Of a stretch of DNA of 64,000 nucleotides, positions 1-9,788 are shown one piece after another. Numbering within the stretch: the stretch's first letter is position 1; the number at the start of each line of letters is the position of its first letter. The position numbers and the translations under genes were made by a program. The notes below the pieces were generated by a model. It was not told the origin of the DNA, did no database searches, and saw only the letters and a program-made list of their open reading frames with translations. The DNA is taken from positions 134,649,624-134,713,623 of the forward strand of contig OW121851.1 in NCBI GenBank assembly GCA_933228895.1. The letters are read 5' to 3'. The DNA is from Platycnemis pennipes (Eukaryota; Arthropoda; Insecta; Odonata; Platycnemididae).

Positions 1-211
1 TTCTGCTCATGTGTGCACATAAATCTTGATAATCTTCAAGAAACTTTTGTGCAGCTGGAGTCAGGATTGTCAAAGTTTGCATCCGACATCAGTTATCAGG
101 AGTTTCATTTATGAACCAAGGTTGCGCCAAGGGGGCATGGGCTGTCACCCATGCCCCACCCCACCCACCCACCACACCCCCCTCCTCCCCACAACCCACC
201 CCAACCCTCCC

Positions 212-921
212 TTACCCATCCCCCCCAGCCCTCAAATCAACCCCTCCCACCCCACCCTCCCCATTCATCCCACCCTCCTCCCCAACCCCACCCTCCCCTC
301 CCGCCCCGCCCCCAACCACCCCACCAAAATTTATTACTCCCTCCACCTCCACTTCGATTGCCTCTACGAAAAGTTCAAAATTTTCTTGGTCGACACCCCC
401 ATCCCCCATCGCAAGCCAATCCCTATCTTCGAAATTTTGCTCCCCCTCATTTTCACCCATTTCCAAATTTTCTTCGCCCCCCAAAATGTTACCCACAAAG
501 CCCAACAGGGAATTTTGTTCATCATCGTCACCTTCCGCATCAACATCAATCGCATCACCCCCCAAAATTTCGCCCACAACACCCAACAAAGAATTTCGAT
601 CAGAATCATCGTCACCTTCCGCGTTACCGTTTCCCCCCAAAATTTCCCCGACAAACCCCAACATAGAATTTTCATCGGATTCATCGTCACCTTCCGCGTG
701 TCCCCCCAAAATTTCCCCATTGAAATACAAAGAATTTTGGTCGTTGTCCTCCCCTACCCTACCCCCCGCCCCTTCACCCTCCCCAACCCGACCCTCGCCC
801 ACCCCAACCCCTCCCAACCCAATCCCGCCCACCCCTTCCCAACCCTCTCCCAACCCAACCCGACCCTCACCCCACCCCATCACCTCCTCCTCCTTCTGCT
901 CCTTACTTCTAACACAGCAGC
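212..921 (-). CDS. Glycine/acidic repeat protein, probable internal exon (unit A)
   Basis: Function not recognised. The minus strand is open from 921 down to a TAA at 212-214. It encodes a glycine-rich, strongly acidic protein with about four imperfect repeats containing NSLLG-V/F-VGEILGG followed by AEGDD. The repeat anchors on the plus strand (CCAAAAT at 481, 562, 637, 706) are 81, 75 and 69 bp apart, all multiples of three, so length changes kept the frame. A pyrimidine-rich tract ending in CAG precedes 921 and a good donor, GG then GTAAGG, sits at 216/215. This suggests one internal exon of about 706 bp. Composition resembles secreted or structural low-complexity proteins. The plus-strand frames are also open, but only because C-rich sequence lacks stops. 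Substitutions between the three units all change the minus-strand amino acid, so recent constraint is not shown. Confidence 0.42.
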
Positions 922-960
922 CTGAGGAAGAGAGACGAAAGTCGTCACATATATACTAGT

Positions 961-1558
961 GTAGGCATGATCAAATGTTTATGATTCAGACACCTCTTCA
1001 ACATTCATATTGTATTCCCGAGCGCATCTATGCAAACAATTGATTATAATTTGATGACTAAGTGTAAATATTGTGATCTGTATACAAAATTAAGCAAAAA
1101 TTATGTTTAATAAATGGTGATGTTTAACTAATATATCAATGTACTTATTAACTTATAAGATAAAAACTTCGAATGCATTAAATTATTATTTTTTATAATA
1201 GATCAGAAACAATGTAATTGCTATGGTCATTTTTTCCCGTCGTATGAGTTTTGTGATTTTCTGATTAGAAATTAAATATTTCTTCAAAGTTCATATTGTT
1301 CACGAATAAATTTGCCGTGAAAAATGGAAGAAATTAACATTATATAGAAAACCTTGTTGCAGCGGATGAAAACGGAAAATGATATGTTAAAATATTCACT
1401 ACGAATTAGTAATGGATGGATGCAGGTTTTTCTTCGTGTCCGTATTCTGAACCGGATCCTGGCATAAGTTTTTGACTTTTGTTTCAGTTTTGGATCTTAG
1501 ATACAACTACTGGTTTTTAATTTCATTTCACTTTTAATTCTAGACATTTAATATGTAC
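961..1558. other. AT-rich spacer
   Basis: No gene seen. This spacer is shared with unit B (25661-25912) and unit C (42706-42888). The B copy is interrupted by the Penelope-like insertion and the C copy has a deletion of about 240 bp. The stretch 1200-1388 is present only in unit A. Confidence 0.6.
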
Positions 1559-2940
1559 AGATTGGAACGCTGTCGTTGTCGAAGGCAAAGATGGAAAAAT
1601 AACCGGAAAATGTGGCTTCGGAAATCGAAATTAGAGGGACGAAGACTTATAGAATTCTGCACACAACACAACAACTGGGTGGTGGCAAACACCTTGTTTA
1701 AAAACCACACACGGAGAAGATTTACCTAGAAAATTCCCGGAGACAGAAGAAGAGGCAACAATTTCAGTGAAGGTGAGGTTCAGAATCCAGGTGAAGAACT
1801 GCAAAAGCTAACTGGGAGCAGCTATTGAAGGTGACTACTACTTGTTGATGATGAAATGCCAATTAAAACTCAAGAAACTGAAGAAATCAATGAAGAGCAT
1901 GTGGCGAGTAGAGAAACTAAATAAACCTCAACAAGGCTGACCTTTCAGAAGGATGTGGAAAACAAAATATAAGAGGATTATCTTTGAAATCAGTGGAAAA
2001 GAGATAATAGAACATCAAAATCGGACTACAGAAAGTAGCAAAAGAAGCTTTGGGGAGAAGAAAAGTGTTCAATTTAAAGATAAGGCTTCCATGAGAAGAT
2101 TTATAATTGGAGAGAGAAGAAAATATAAAAATGTGAAAACTGAAGATAGGCATATTCGCTACAAATGAATTAGGAAGTCAACTGTAAAGTGACAAGATCA
2201 AGGGAAATGTGGATGAATGATCTATGCGAAGAGGTACCATTTTAAACCTCGCTAATGGAAATGTGGTTATTGACTAGGGATGGGGAGAATTCACTTCAAG
2301 GAACGGGCTGCAAGACGTAACTGCATAAGTGACAGGATGGAGATCTCCTAATTGAACATGAGGGTAAGTGAAGAGATGGCAGTAATATTTGGAAGAATTG
2401 TACAACGGAAGCAATCTTAGAGTGGACCTATTAGAAGAGGAATCTAAAGTCGATAAGAATAATTTGGGAGCTCCTATCTTAAGATCAGTATTCCACGAGC
2501 ATAATACAAGATAAAAAAGAAGTGAGGCAATGATATGTACTGTCTCCCGTATTATTCCATGTCCACTATTGTTCAATTTATAACTTTTCCACATCTATAA
2601 AGAATTGCAAGTAGTCAAAGAAAAATCTCAGGGAGTGAATTTCCACGGGGAGAAAATTAGCATGCTACAATTCGCCGACAAATGGGCAGTCTTATCGGAA
2701 CAAAAGGAGATTTAAAGAAGGCACTAGGAAATATGGAGAAAACTATGTCCAGATATCTTCTGATGATCAATTAAAGGAAAACTAAGGTATTTTTATGCAG
2801 TAGGAGGAAGTAAGTCAGGACCAATGTTAAGATAGGAAAACAAAAAATCGCGGGTTGTGGAAGAGTTCTTTTACCTGGGAAGCCGAGTAACCAGCGAACG
2901 ACGAAGTAAAAGAGAAATATCCAGTAGAATTGCTCAAGCG
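1559..2940 (+). mobile_element. LINE 1 remnant (non-LTR retrotransposon), unit A
   Basis: Decayed non-LTR retrotransposon. At 1620-1730 the plus strand reads as the end of an endonuclease domain (E-FC..HN-WVVANTLF pattern) with frame breaks. At 2640-2960 it reads as the part of a reverse transcriptase around the FADD catalytic box and the following YLGS motif; the box itself is damaged. Between them lie indels and stops. The 3' portion is missing here: at about 2939 the sequence jumps into the inverted LINE 2. Unit C shows the longer version. Clade is not certain; the wording of the motifs is close to RTE/CR1-like arthropod LINEs. Confidence 0.75.
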
Positions 2941-4015
2941 AAATGGGTTAATATCTTCTGTCCTGCATTTTAATTAATCCTGCTGGGATATCATCGATTC
3001 CAGAGAACTTATCCATCCGAAATTCCTTGCTACTGCGTCGAATTCCAATCTTAATATTTTTGCTCCCATATCATCATTTTCGACTTAGCTTTCCTCTTCA
3101 ATCACTTTCGTATTGGGATTGTTTCCGTTGCAGAATTCCTCCGAACATTCTTTCCATCTCTTCACTTTGTCTTTATTTTCAATTAGACTTTCTCCATTAT
3201 TGTATCTTATGGCAATGCACCTTGCGCTTCGTTCCTTGAAGTGGTTCCTCACTTTCCTATAGGCAGCTTACAACTTTCCAAGTGCAAAGTTGCTTTGTAC
3301 ATCTTCACATAGATTCTTCAAACACATTTCTCTAGCTTTCTTGGCTTTGCGACCTGCTTTGTTCCTTATTCTTTTGTAGCAAAGCTGCCCATCTTCAGTT
3401 TTCCCATTTTGTACTTTCTCCTTTCTTCAATCCGTTTTAAGACTTAATCCGTGATACATGGCATCTATTCTTCTTCCAAAACCATCCTTTACGGCTTCTT
3501 TTATTCCATATATAATGTTTTCCCAACGCTCTTCTACTGGTTTCTCTGTCAGGTCCTGCTCTATGTTCATTCCTACTGCTTTCTGAAATGCCAGCTGATC
3601 AAGAGTCTCCTTCAGTTTTTTACTTGCCGAATGTTTTACACTGGTTTCTTTAAACTCTTTAATTTAAGATGGAATGTCACGATCACTTTATTATAGTCGC
3701 TGTCGATGACTGCATCCGGGTAGCTTCTTCAGATCTTCATTAGGTTTTTAAATCTCTGTTTCAATAAAATGTCTGTATTTGAAATTAATCTCTGTCTCCC
3801 TGCATCCTCCTCCTGTATCTTCTTCGGTTGTGAGTTTTAAACAATGCGTTAGTAACCAATAACGTATCTTGTGTGAAGAACTCCAGTAGTCTCTCTCCTC
3901 TTTCGTTTCGGTTTCCCAATCCTTATTTTCCAGTCATACTTCCATCTTGACCTTCGCCGACGACAGCGTTTCAGTTTCCTAAAATAATTATGTTTTCTTC
4001 TGCTCTTACCTGTTT
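2941..4015 (-). mobile_element. LINE 2 remnant, minus strand, 3' truncated in unit A
   Basis: Minus-strand non-LTR retrotransposon. From 4015 down it reads as the carboxyl half of the endonuclease (NTD, DSDYN..V motifs, near 3830-3690), then the linker and the start of the reverse transcriptase near 3200-2990. The remaining transcriptase and 3' end were lost in the deletion that joined this element to LINE 1. Frames are broken by several indels. Confidence 0.75.
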
Positions 4016-6083
4016 TATTACTTATGAGCAGTATTGCAATCAATGTTACACCAGTAATCTTTTGTCATACATCTATTGTTAATTCATAAATACGCACAGT
4101 TCACGGAAACTGGTAAAATCAGAGCGTTGTACTACCAGTACTGTTAATATAGTCGTGCCGGCGATTAGTCATAATTAGTGCATTGTTTAGCCACCAAGTA
4201 TTGGACAAAATTTATTTTACAGATAAATTAAAAAAATCTCTGGTCGTCATGGAATTCATAGTGATACAACGTTGGAAAGGAAGATAATTATTACTTACAC
4301 AGTCTTGCACCCATCTCTCCAAAGCTCCAAATCTCAAAAATCCACGAGACAAATATGAAGGATGTCTGAACTCTCCTCGAATTCTCCTGGAATAATGGAG
4401 TGGATCAATCCTGTAGCAACGATTGCTATCAAGCTACGACAATCATTTAGGGTCATTGTTGTTACCTCCATATGTCTTAACATATATCGTAGTAACTTGT
4501 ATATGTAGAAAATTCGAAACGTGTCTTATCGCTGAGAATTTTTCAGTTTTGACCACCATCGGTAACGCTATCGTGTTGTTCGCCCTTGGCCTCTCCTCAC
4601 AGTTTCCTCTCTAAATCAGCATTTTCGCGCAGCATTACTGGTATGACATCCGCCTGATGTGCTACATATCTAAAGTTATCAGGTCTCTGATCAGGCAAAA
4701 TGGGACATTCTGGTAAATCTTGGAATTTTGGCAATCTACACACCATTGATTAATAATTTACGAATTCCTAGAATTCTGTCCAAAAACCTACTAATTCATC
4801 TCGCAGTTATGCTAATAGTTATCCTTATGCTGACTGTGACATCCTACACGGAATAAATTGTTTGCCAGATAACACCGAACATGTTTGATAGGACATTTTT
4901 CGATATAAATTATTACATTTTCAATAAGAATAACCATGCGATAGATGATATTTACTGAACGATTTGGTAACCGATTATTGAAAATTTCGGTAGTTAAGAA
5001 TTGACTTGAAAACGGGAAACATTACGGCTGAAGTTACTGAAACAATTCGATTGTCGTAAGAGTTTGATGATATTCACCAAGCTTTAGGTAAATTCTAAGA
5101 TCCGACATAGTGTTTGGTGAAAAGCATCAGACTCGTTGAGATTCTGTTCGATAAATTTTACCATATTAATGATAGTCGCCCTGTTTAGGGAAATGTGTCT
5201 TTTCTAGCATTGTTTATTGAATATTCCTTTTTAACCTCGGTTCGAAACGGCTACAAAGACTGAAGAAATGGAATTATCCACTATCGCCAATAATTCAGCT
5301 ACCAACAAAGATAGATGCCCTAATGCCCGAATTATAAAGTGAATGTCTTTTGCCTCTGTGGGAAAGTATTACGTACTTATAACCGTCTCGAAGGCTGTCC
5401 ATAGGATGAAATAGTGCTCTGACACCACTGAACATGGTGAGGTCTAAGGAAAAGGAAGGAAATTGAATTCGATATATTTGAGATGCCTCAACAATTTGCA
5501 TGCTGTCAATGCACATATTTCGCAACAATAATCTACACTCAATTAGCTCACGAATTCTTCAAAATCAATCCCTTGCTGAACTTTTATGGATCACATGTAG
5601 AGAGAAAGTAAATTGAAACCCCAACCATCACGGAGTAAATTATAATGGAAAACTCTACAAATCTTTCTAAGTGTGATACCGATGAGTTATGCTGCTCATG
5701 TTTGCGACGCCGAATGACGAAATAAAACGCCACATTTATTTTTCGATCGCGCGATCGAGGCTGGTCCAACCCACCTGCAAGTGTGTGGAAGTGTGGAATG
5801 TAGCAGTATCCACACCGCTATTGATATTTTAGAGATACAAACATTGAAAATATCGTCCATGCGTTATATTTTGAAGGAAACACGAAAAAATATCTTATTT
5901 TAACACGTGGAGAAGTCTAGGAGTCATCGAAACACTGCTTTTCTCGGGTGCACCTTTTGAGTTCCTCTTCTTACCAACTTGACATCGCCTACCGACGAAT
6001 ACTTACACTTTTAACGGAGACAGCATGCATTCCTCAAACCATTTTAGGGTCTAAGATGCAGGTGCACACAGGATTATTGTCTC

Positions 6084-6500
6084 TTGGAGGCCACCAACCC
6101 ACAGCTTGTGTTGCACGGCCCAAACTTCCCCGCCCCCAGCACTGCGGTTGTGCGTTCGGCGAAGGGTCCATTTTATGACACCGCGGATCCCTTTACGCTG
6201 TCTATACTTTGGAGAGGACGCTTTCTAGTCTCCAAAGAAGTGCACTGGAGTGTTCAGTTTCATTTTTGCAGTGGTGTGAATGAATGGTGGATTGGGTCTC
6301 TCGAAATTCTCTCTACAACTCCAAGTGTGGATACCTATCTAACCACTTCAAGATTCCTCACTTTTTCAATGTTTGCGTACTCTATTAGAAGTGCTAATAG
6401 CGTATATGATTTGATATTATCATATATGCATCGGCCCGGTGCCCCGTGGTGTAATATTTATAAATGGTTTGCGCATTTGTTTCTATCCAAAAAACATTGA
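6084..6500 (+). CDS. Uncharacterised open frame, unit A
   Basis: An open frame of 138 codons with counterparts at 33022-33531 (169 codons) and 58289-58765 (158 codons). The residue string has several tryptophans (VNEWWIGSLE) and no motif I recognise. Unit A lacks one base near 6050 relative to B and C, which shortens the amino end. A one-base difference in an A run near 6490 changes the carboxyl end of B. Differences between copies are about equally silent and replacing, so coding status is doubtful. It may be a fragment of a spliced gene or chance. Confidence 0.18.
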   Translation: MEATNPQLVLHGPNFPAPSTAVVRSAKGPFYDTADPFTLSILWRGRFLVSKEVHWSVQFHFCSGVNEWWIGSLEILSTTPSVDTYLTTSRFLTFSMFAYSIRSANSVYDLILSYMHRPGAPWCNIYKWFAHLFLSKKH

Positions 6501-7836
6501 ATTTTACATGCATGTGTTGGAGCTGTTACAATTAGTCAATATATTTAGGGACAATTTCCAGTTACACACAATACTGACTACATTACATCCACCTATCTAG
6601 TTATTACGTAGCATATTGAGAACTCTTAACGGGGAGGGAGAAATTTAACCATCTAGCTATCACTGATCTTTTGACAATATCGACACCAGCAGCAAGTTGA
6701 AATTCGAATCGAGACTTGAGTATGTGACGTTATCGACCTGGATAAAGACCCCACATGTTATCTCTGCGCATTATATTACTCCTCTCATTCCTAGTGATCG
6801 ACAGAATAGAATACAGGTTAATGACTTTATCAGGGTGTTTTCACTAAATAATAAATCTCGTGCTTAAAGCGATTCCGCTCTCCATTGTCCCCTAGCCGAT
6901 GAATGAACAATCTGCATGAAAGCGTATATTAGCATAGCTCTAACGATAGTTACTATTTCGTTTATGATGGCCAAATCGAAAACAGTATAAAAGCTAGCGG
7001 AAGAAGTGGAGAATGAGACACAAGGCAAAATAAGGGGAAAGTGAAAACATGATTACAGAAAAATAATAAAAATGTGATACGCAATAAAAAATTTATTTAT
7101 ATAATAAAGCTAATGTCTCTTCTCTAAATGGTTCATTTATTATGATTTTAAAAGGGTTATTTTTTGAATTCAATTGCTTCAAACATCAATACATCAATAT
7201 CATTAAAGAATCCTTAATATTATGTCAATTCGCTTTTTCGAATAATTTTTTCTTTTTGAGTGTGCCTAAAATTGTGCACCCCATTTTTCTCTTCAAGCTA
7301 ATGGTTTCGACCCTCTTTTAGGGGTTGATGGTGTTGACGAGTAAATAACATGCTTCAGTTGGTGACCACAAGTTTACAAATGCATAAAAATATTAAGTGG
7401 TCGGCAGATTTCCGCGAAAAATATCACTGGAAGGTAGGCTGGAGTTGAAGATAGCAATCAATAAATCAGAAATAAATAAGTGTCAACGAGTTACACTAGT
7501 ATTTCCTACATTATTTAAAGAAGGAAAAGAAGATAGTAAATGCAAAGGGAATACTAGGTGCATCACATTTGAAGAGATAGATTGTTCCAAGGAAAGCTTT
7601 ACGCACTCCATTTCGAATTCTGAACTACTCGAAAAATGTTTTCTTTTTCTTTGGAATGATGTCAATGACCTTGATCCAAAAACAGCCAAGTATCACTGAC
7701 TAGAGTCCTGACGCGAGACCCTACAAACATGATCGAGCAGTTAGGAATATTTGTAATTTATTGAGAATTGGAAAAATAAATTATTTAAGCATTGATTTAA
7801 GCACTTCCAAATTATGTTTAGTATTAATAGAATGCT

Positions 7837-7842
7837 CTTCAT
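7837..7842. repeat. Left 6-bp target site duplication CTTCAT
   Basis: Direct copy of 17717-17722. The uninterrupted site occurs once at 34834-34839 and once at 60113-60118. Confidence 0.93.
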
Positions 7843-7974
7843 AGTAGATATCAAAATAATCGAACTGGCGCAAGGTCATCCGCGAAGCTCTTTTCCCTTT
7901 CACTTTTGCGTACTCTAGCTGAGCTAGGCCGACGTCACACCCCTAGACACATGACAACATACCCCCCCCCCTCC
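7843..7974 (+). repeat. Left terminal inverted repeat of the Polinton-like element
   Basis: Matches the reverse complement of 17583-17716 with a single clear mismatch (GGC versus GGT near 7929). The inner end is a run of C whose length differs between the ends. Further in, near 8218-8265, a diverged copy of the same motif (GACCGAGGTCACACCC) suggests a subterminal repeat. Confidence 0.92.
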
Positions 7975-8396
7975 TATGAACTCAACTGCAACACGAGAAT
8001 TCCGCCCGGGAACATGAGCATGAGAGCACAGCCCGAGGATACCATACCACCCAACTGCAACGTGTTAAAAAAAAAGGTCAGACCCGGTGAAGGGAATTAT
8101 TCAGGTAATACGAGTCATATGATCTATAATAATAAAGACGATTTTATTTTTATTCTCAAATACCTCCCATCCACCCATCGTCACGCACTTACATAACTTT
8201 TCACTTCGCATAGGTAGCGTTAGACCGAGGTCACACCCCGGGACAATGACAGCATACCGTTCCAAGGTAACCCACGTTTGGATGACGTCCAAATCATTTC
8301 CGCATTCCTTCCCACAGCTGCAGTCGCTTACATAATTACGAAGCCAGATCGTTCCCCACGTAATAATTCCCCCTCCCTATCCATCTTCTCGGGCAA

Positions 8397-8404
8397 TATA
8401 AAAG
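8397..8404 (+). promoter_or_regulatory. TATA box before the left-end gene
   Basis: TATAAAAG lies about 140 bp before the ATG at 8545, leaving room for a transcript start near 8430 and a 5' leader of about 115 bases. It sits just inside the left inverted repeat, typical of a compact virus-like element. Confidence 0.5.
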
Positions 8405-8544
8405 CGCGTTTGATCAATGCGAGACATCGTTTTACCGCCAAGTAAGCCACCAAACAGTGCGCAGAATATATATTCAACTGAACGGATCCCGCTGCTGTGG
8501 AACTTCTCTCAGATCGCTCGTGGTGCTAAAGGTCGCTAGCGAGG

Positions 8545-8790
8545 ATGTCTCCCCTACTCTCCGCGAAAGCTGAGCTTGGTGGAAATCACCAACTAATCGT
8601 TCGCAAATTGAAGGATAATGTAAGCAACATATATGAAGTGCTCCTCCCATTACCGCTACTGGGCAACAACGAGAAGAACGATCTTAATCTCAGCCTAGAA
8701 TTCGAGGAAAAATACTTTACAGTGTTCAAACATATGAGCAAAACCATAAATATCGTGGGAAAAAGTGTAATATTCTCAGGGTTTGAATGA
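8545..8790 (+). CDS. Small left-end protein of the Polinton-like element
   Basis: 81 residues, ATG at 8545 in the context GAGGATG, ending in a double stop (TGA TAG). No family recognised. Residues about 48-80 follow the pattern F-x3-YF-x-VF-x-H, IVG, V-x-FSGF, which also opens the protein encoded at the opposite end of the element (17052-17525, minus). The two genes read inward from the two ends and so look like a duplicated pair. The left copy stops right after FSGF whereas the right copy continues for about 120 residues, so this one may be truncated. A TATA box lies upstream. Confidence 0.5.
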   Translation: MSPLLSAKAELGGNHQLIVRKLKDNVSNIYEVLLPLPLLGNNEKNDLNLSLEFEEKYFTVFKHMSKTINIVGKSVIFSGFE

Positions 8791-9011
8791 TAGCTAATTC
8801 CTTGACTATGTATCCACCATCAATTTTAGTGAATCCTTGAAATTCGATAACGGCACTCATGACGTAATCTCTCAAACTTGCGAGATTTTTTTCTTCTAAC
8901 GCCAGAGGTTCAAGAGATTACAAGAGTTTCTGACTTGCAGAATTTTACCTCGTGCCAGAGGTCAGAAACCCTTTTCAACACACACACTCATGTAATCAAA
9001 GTACAACCAAG
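8791..9011. other. Intergenic, Polinton-like element
   Basis: Short convergent intergenic stretch between the left-end gene and the 197-residue gene. It contains two similar GCCAGAGGT motifs (near 8901 and 8954). No gene seen. Confidence 0.5.
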
Positions 9012-9605
9012 TTATACCTTTTGATTACCAGACACATCATTCAACATGAGCACCACCTCAAATTTCAGTCTTTCCAGATCATATTCAGTGTTATCGCTAG
9101 ATAACCCGGTAGCGAGAAATTGTCTAACCTCATCACGGCTGTCCGAAAGTCTCCGGAGGAATAGATTTATCAGAGTGGAGAGTTTTAACAGGTTTTCCCA
9201 TTCATCAACATTAAGAGTAAATGAGCTCTTTGATAAAATGTTTTTAATGGACAAATGTCGCTTCCCAAAGTAATTTGCGTAGGACAAGCACTTCGAAGAG
9301 AGCTGATCTTTTAAACCAATATATAGGTAATTACTCACTGATTTTTCTAAATTTATAGCATTAGTCCATTCACTGTGTGAAACAATAACACTTTTCTTAT
9401 TTGCTTGATTAAATTGCACTACTGGTTCAAAGTCTCTGCCGGGATCGTAACCCACACAAACACTTTTCGATTTTACACCATTCAGATAATACACCGTTTG
9501 AAGCAGTAAATTATCGCTGTCACAAGATGATCGAGGAACGGGATGATGTCCAGACGGTCTCTTCCTTTTCACTGGCGGAGACTCCTTGTGCGATGACGAC
9601 AGCAT
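9012..9605 (-). CDS. 197-residue putative nuclear/DNA-associated protein
   Basis: The first ATG is at 9605; the frame is open a little further up to a GTG at 9632, but ATG is preferred. The amino end is serine/proline-rich with a basic KRKRP stretch (residues 13-17) that looks like a nuclear localisation signal. Two segments resemble each other loosely: VIVSHSEWTNAI (residues 74-84) and FTLNVDEWENLL (129-140). The second follows a beta-rich stretch and is reminiscent of the PC4/p15 single-strand DNA-binding coactivator fold, where a conserved tryptophan sits after a strand. That resemblance is by eye only. The tail is helical and charged. It lies between the left-end gene and the metalloproteinase and shares the latter's strand. 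Intact, no introns. Confidence 0.6.
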   Translation of the reverse strand: MLSSSHKESPPVKRKRPSGHHPVPRSSCDSDNLLLQTVYYLNGVKSKSVCVGYDPGRDFEPVVQFNQANKKSVIVSHSEWTNAINLEKSVSNYLYIGLKDQLSSKCLSYANYFGKRHLSIKNILSKSSFTLNVDEWENLLKLSTLINLFLRRLSDSRDEVRQFLATGLSSDNTEYDLERLKFEVVLMLNDVSGNQKV

Positions 9606-9788
9606 GACGACTGATGCGTGACGGGAACGCACCAGGCTAGTCTATTATCAACTCTCCCATGCATGGGGGGCACTAATGACGTACACCTTTACTAAGGAAG
9701 CGAAAGCGAACAACTCGATGAACTAATTATCGATAAATTTATCTAAAGACGACTCTTCATTTTTTTTAAATGTCGACTGAGTATTACT
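9606..9788. other. Short intergenic stretch
   Basis: Between the 197-residue gene and the metalloproteinase, both on the minus strand. It contains an AT-rich run near 9760. It may hold the 3' end of the metalloproteinase transcript and the promoter of the 197-residue gene; no clear TATA box. Confidence 0.4.

Larger units (their letters stand above)
4016..7842. other. Unassigned unit sequence, A
   Basis: No convincing gene. The matching stretches are about 31010-34839 in B and 56200-60118 in C. Notable contents are a 16-bp perfect palindrome TCGATCGCGCGATCGA near 5743, and a frame of about 138 codons at 6084-6500 that stays open in all three units. Other short frames here are shifted between units and look random. 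Sequence 7150-7840 is very AT-rich. Confidence 0.55.

Noticed and set aside
26..959. Plus-strand proline-rich frames of 171-299 codons, also at 24737-25658 and 41782-42703
   Set aside because: C-rich sequence has few stops in any plus frame; three overlapping plus frames are open at once, while the minus frame shows organised repeats and splice-like borders.
7397..7699. 100-codon frame conserved in units A and B
   Set aside because: It loses its start and is altered in unit C; lysine-rich AT composition; no motif; antisense frame equally open.
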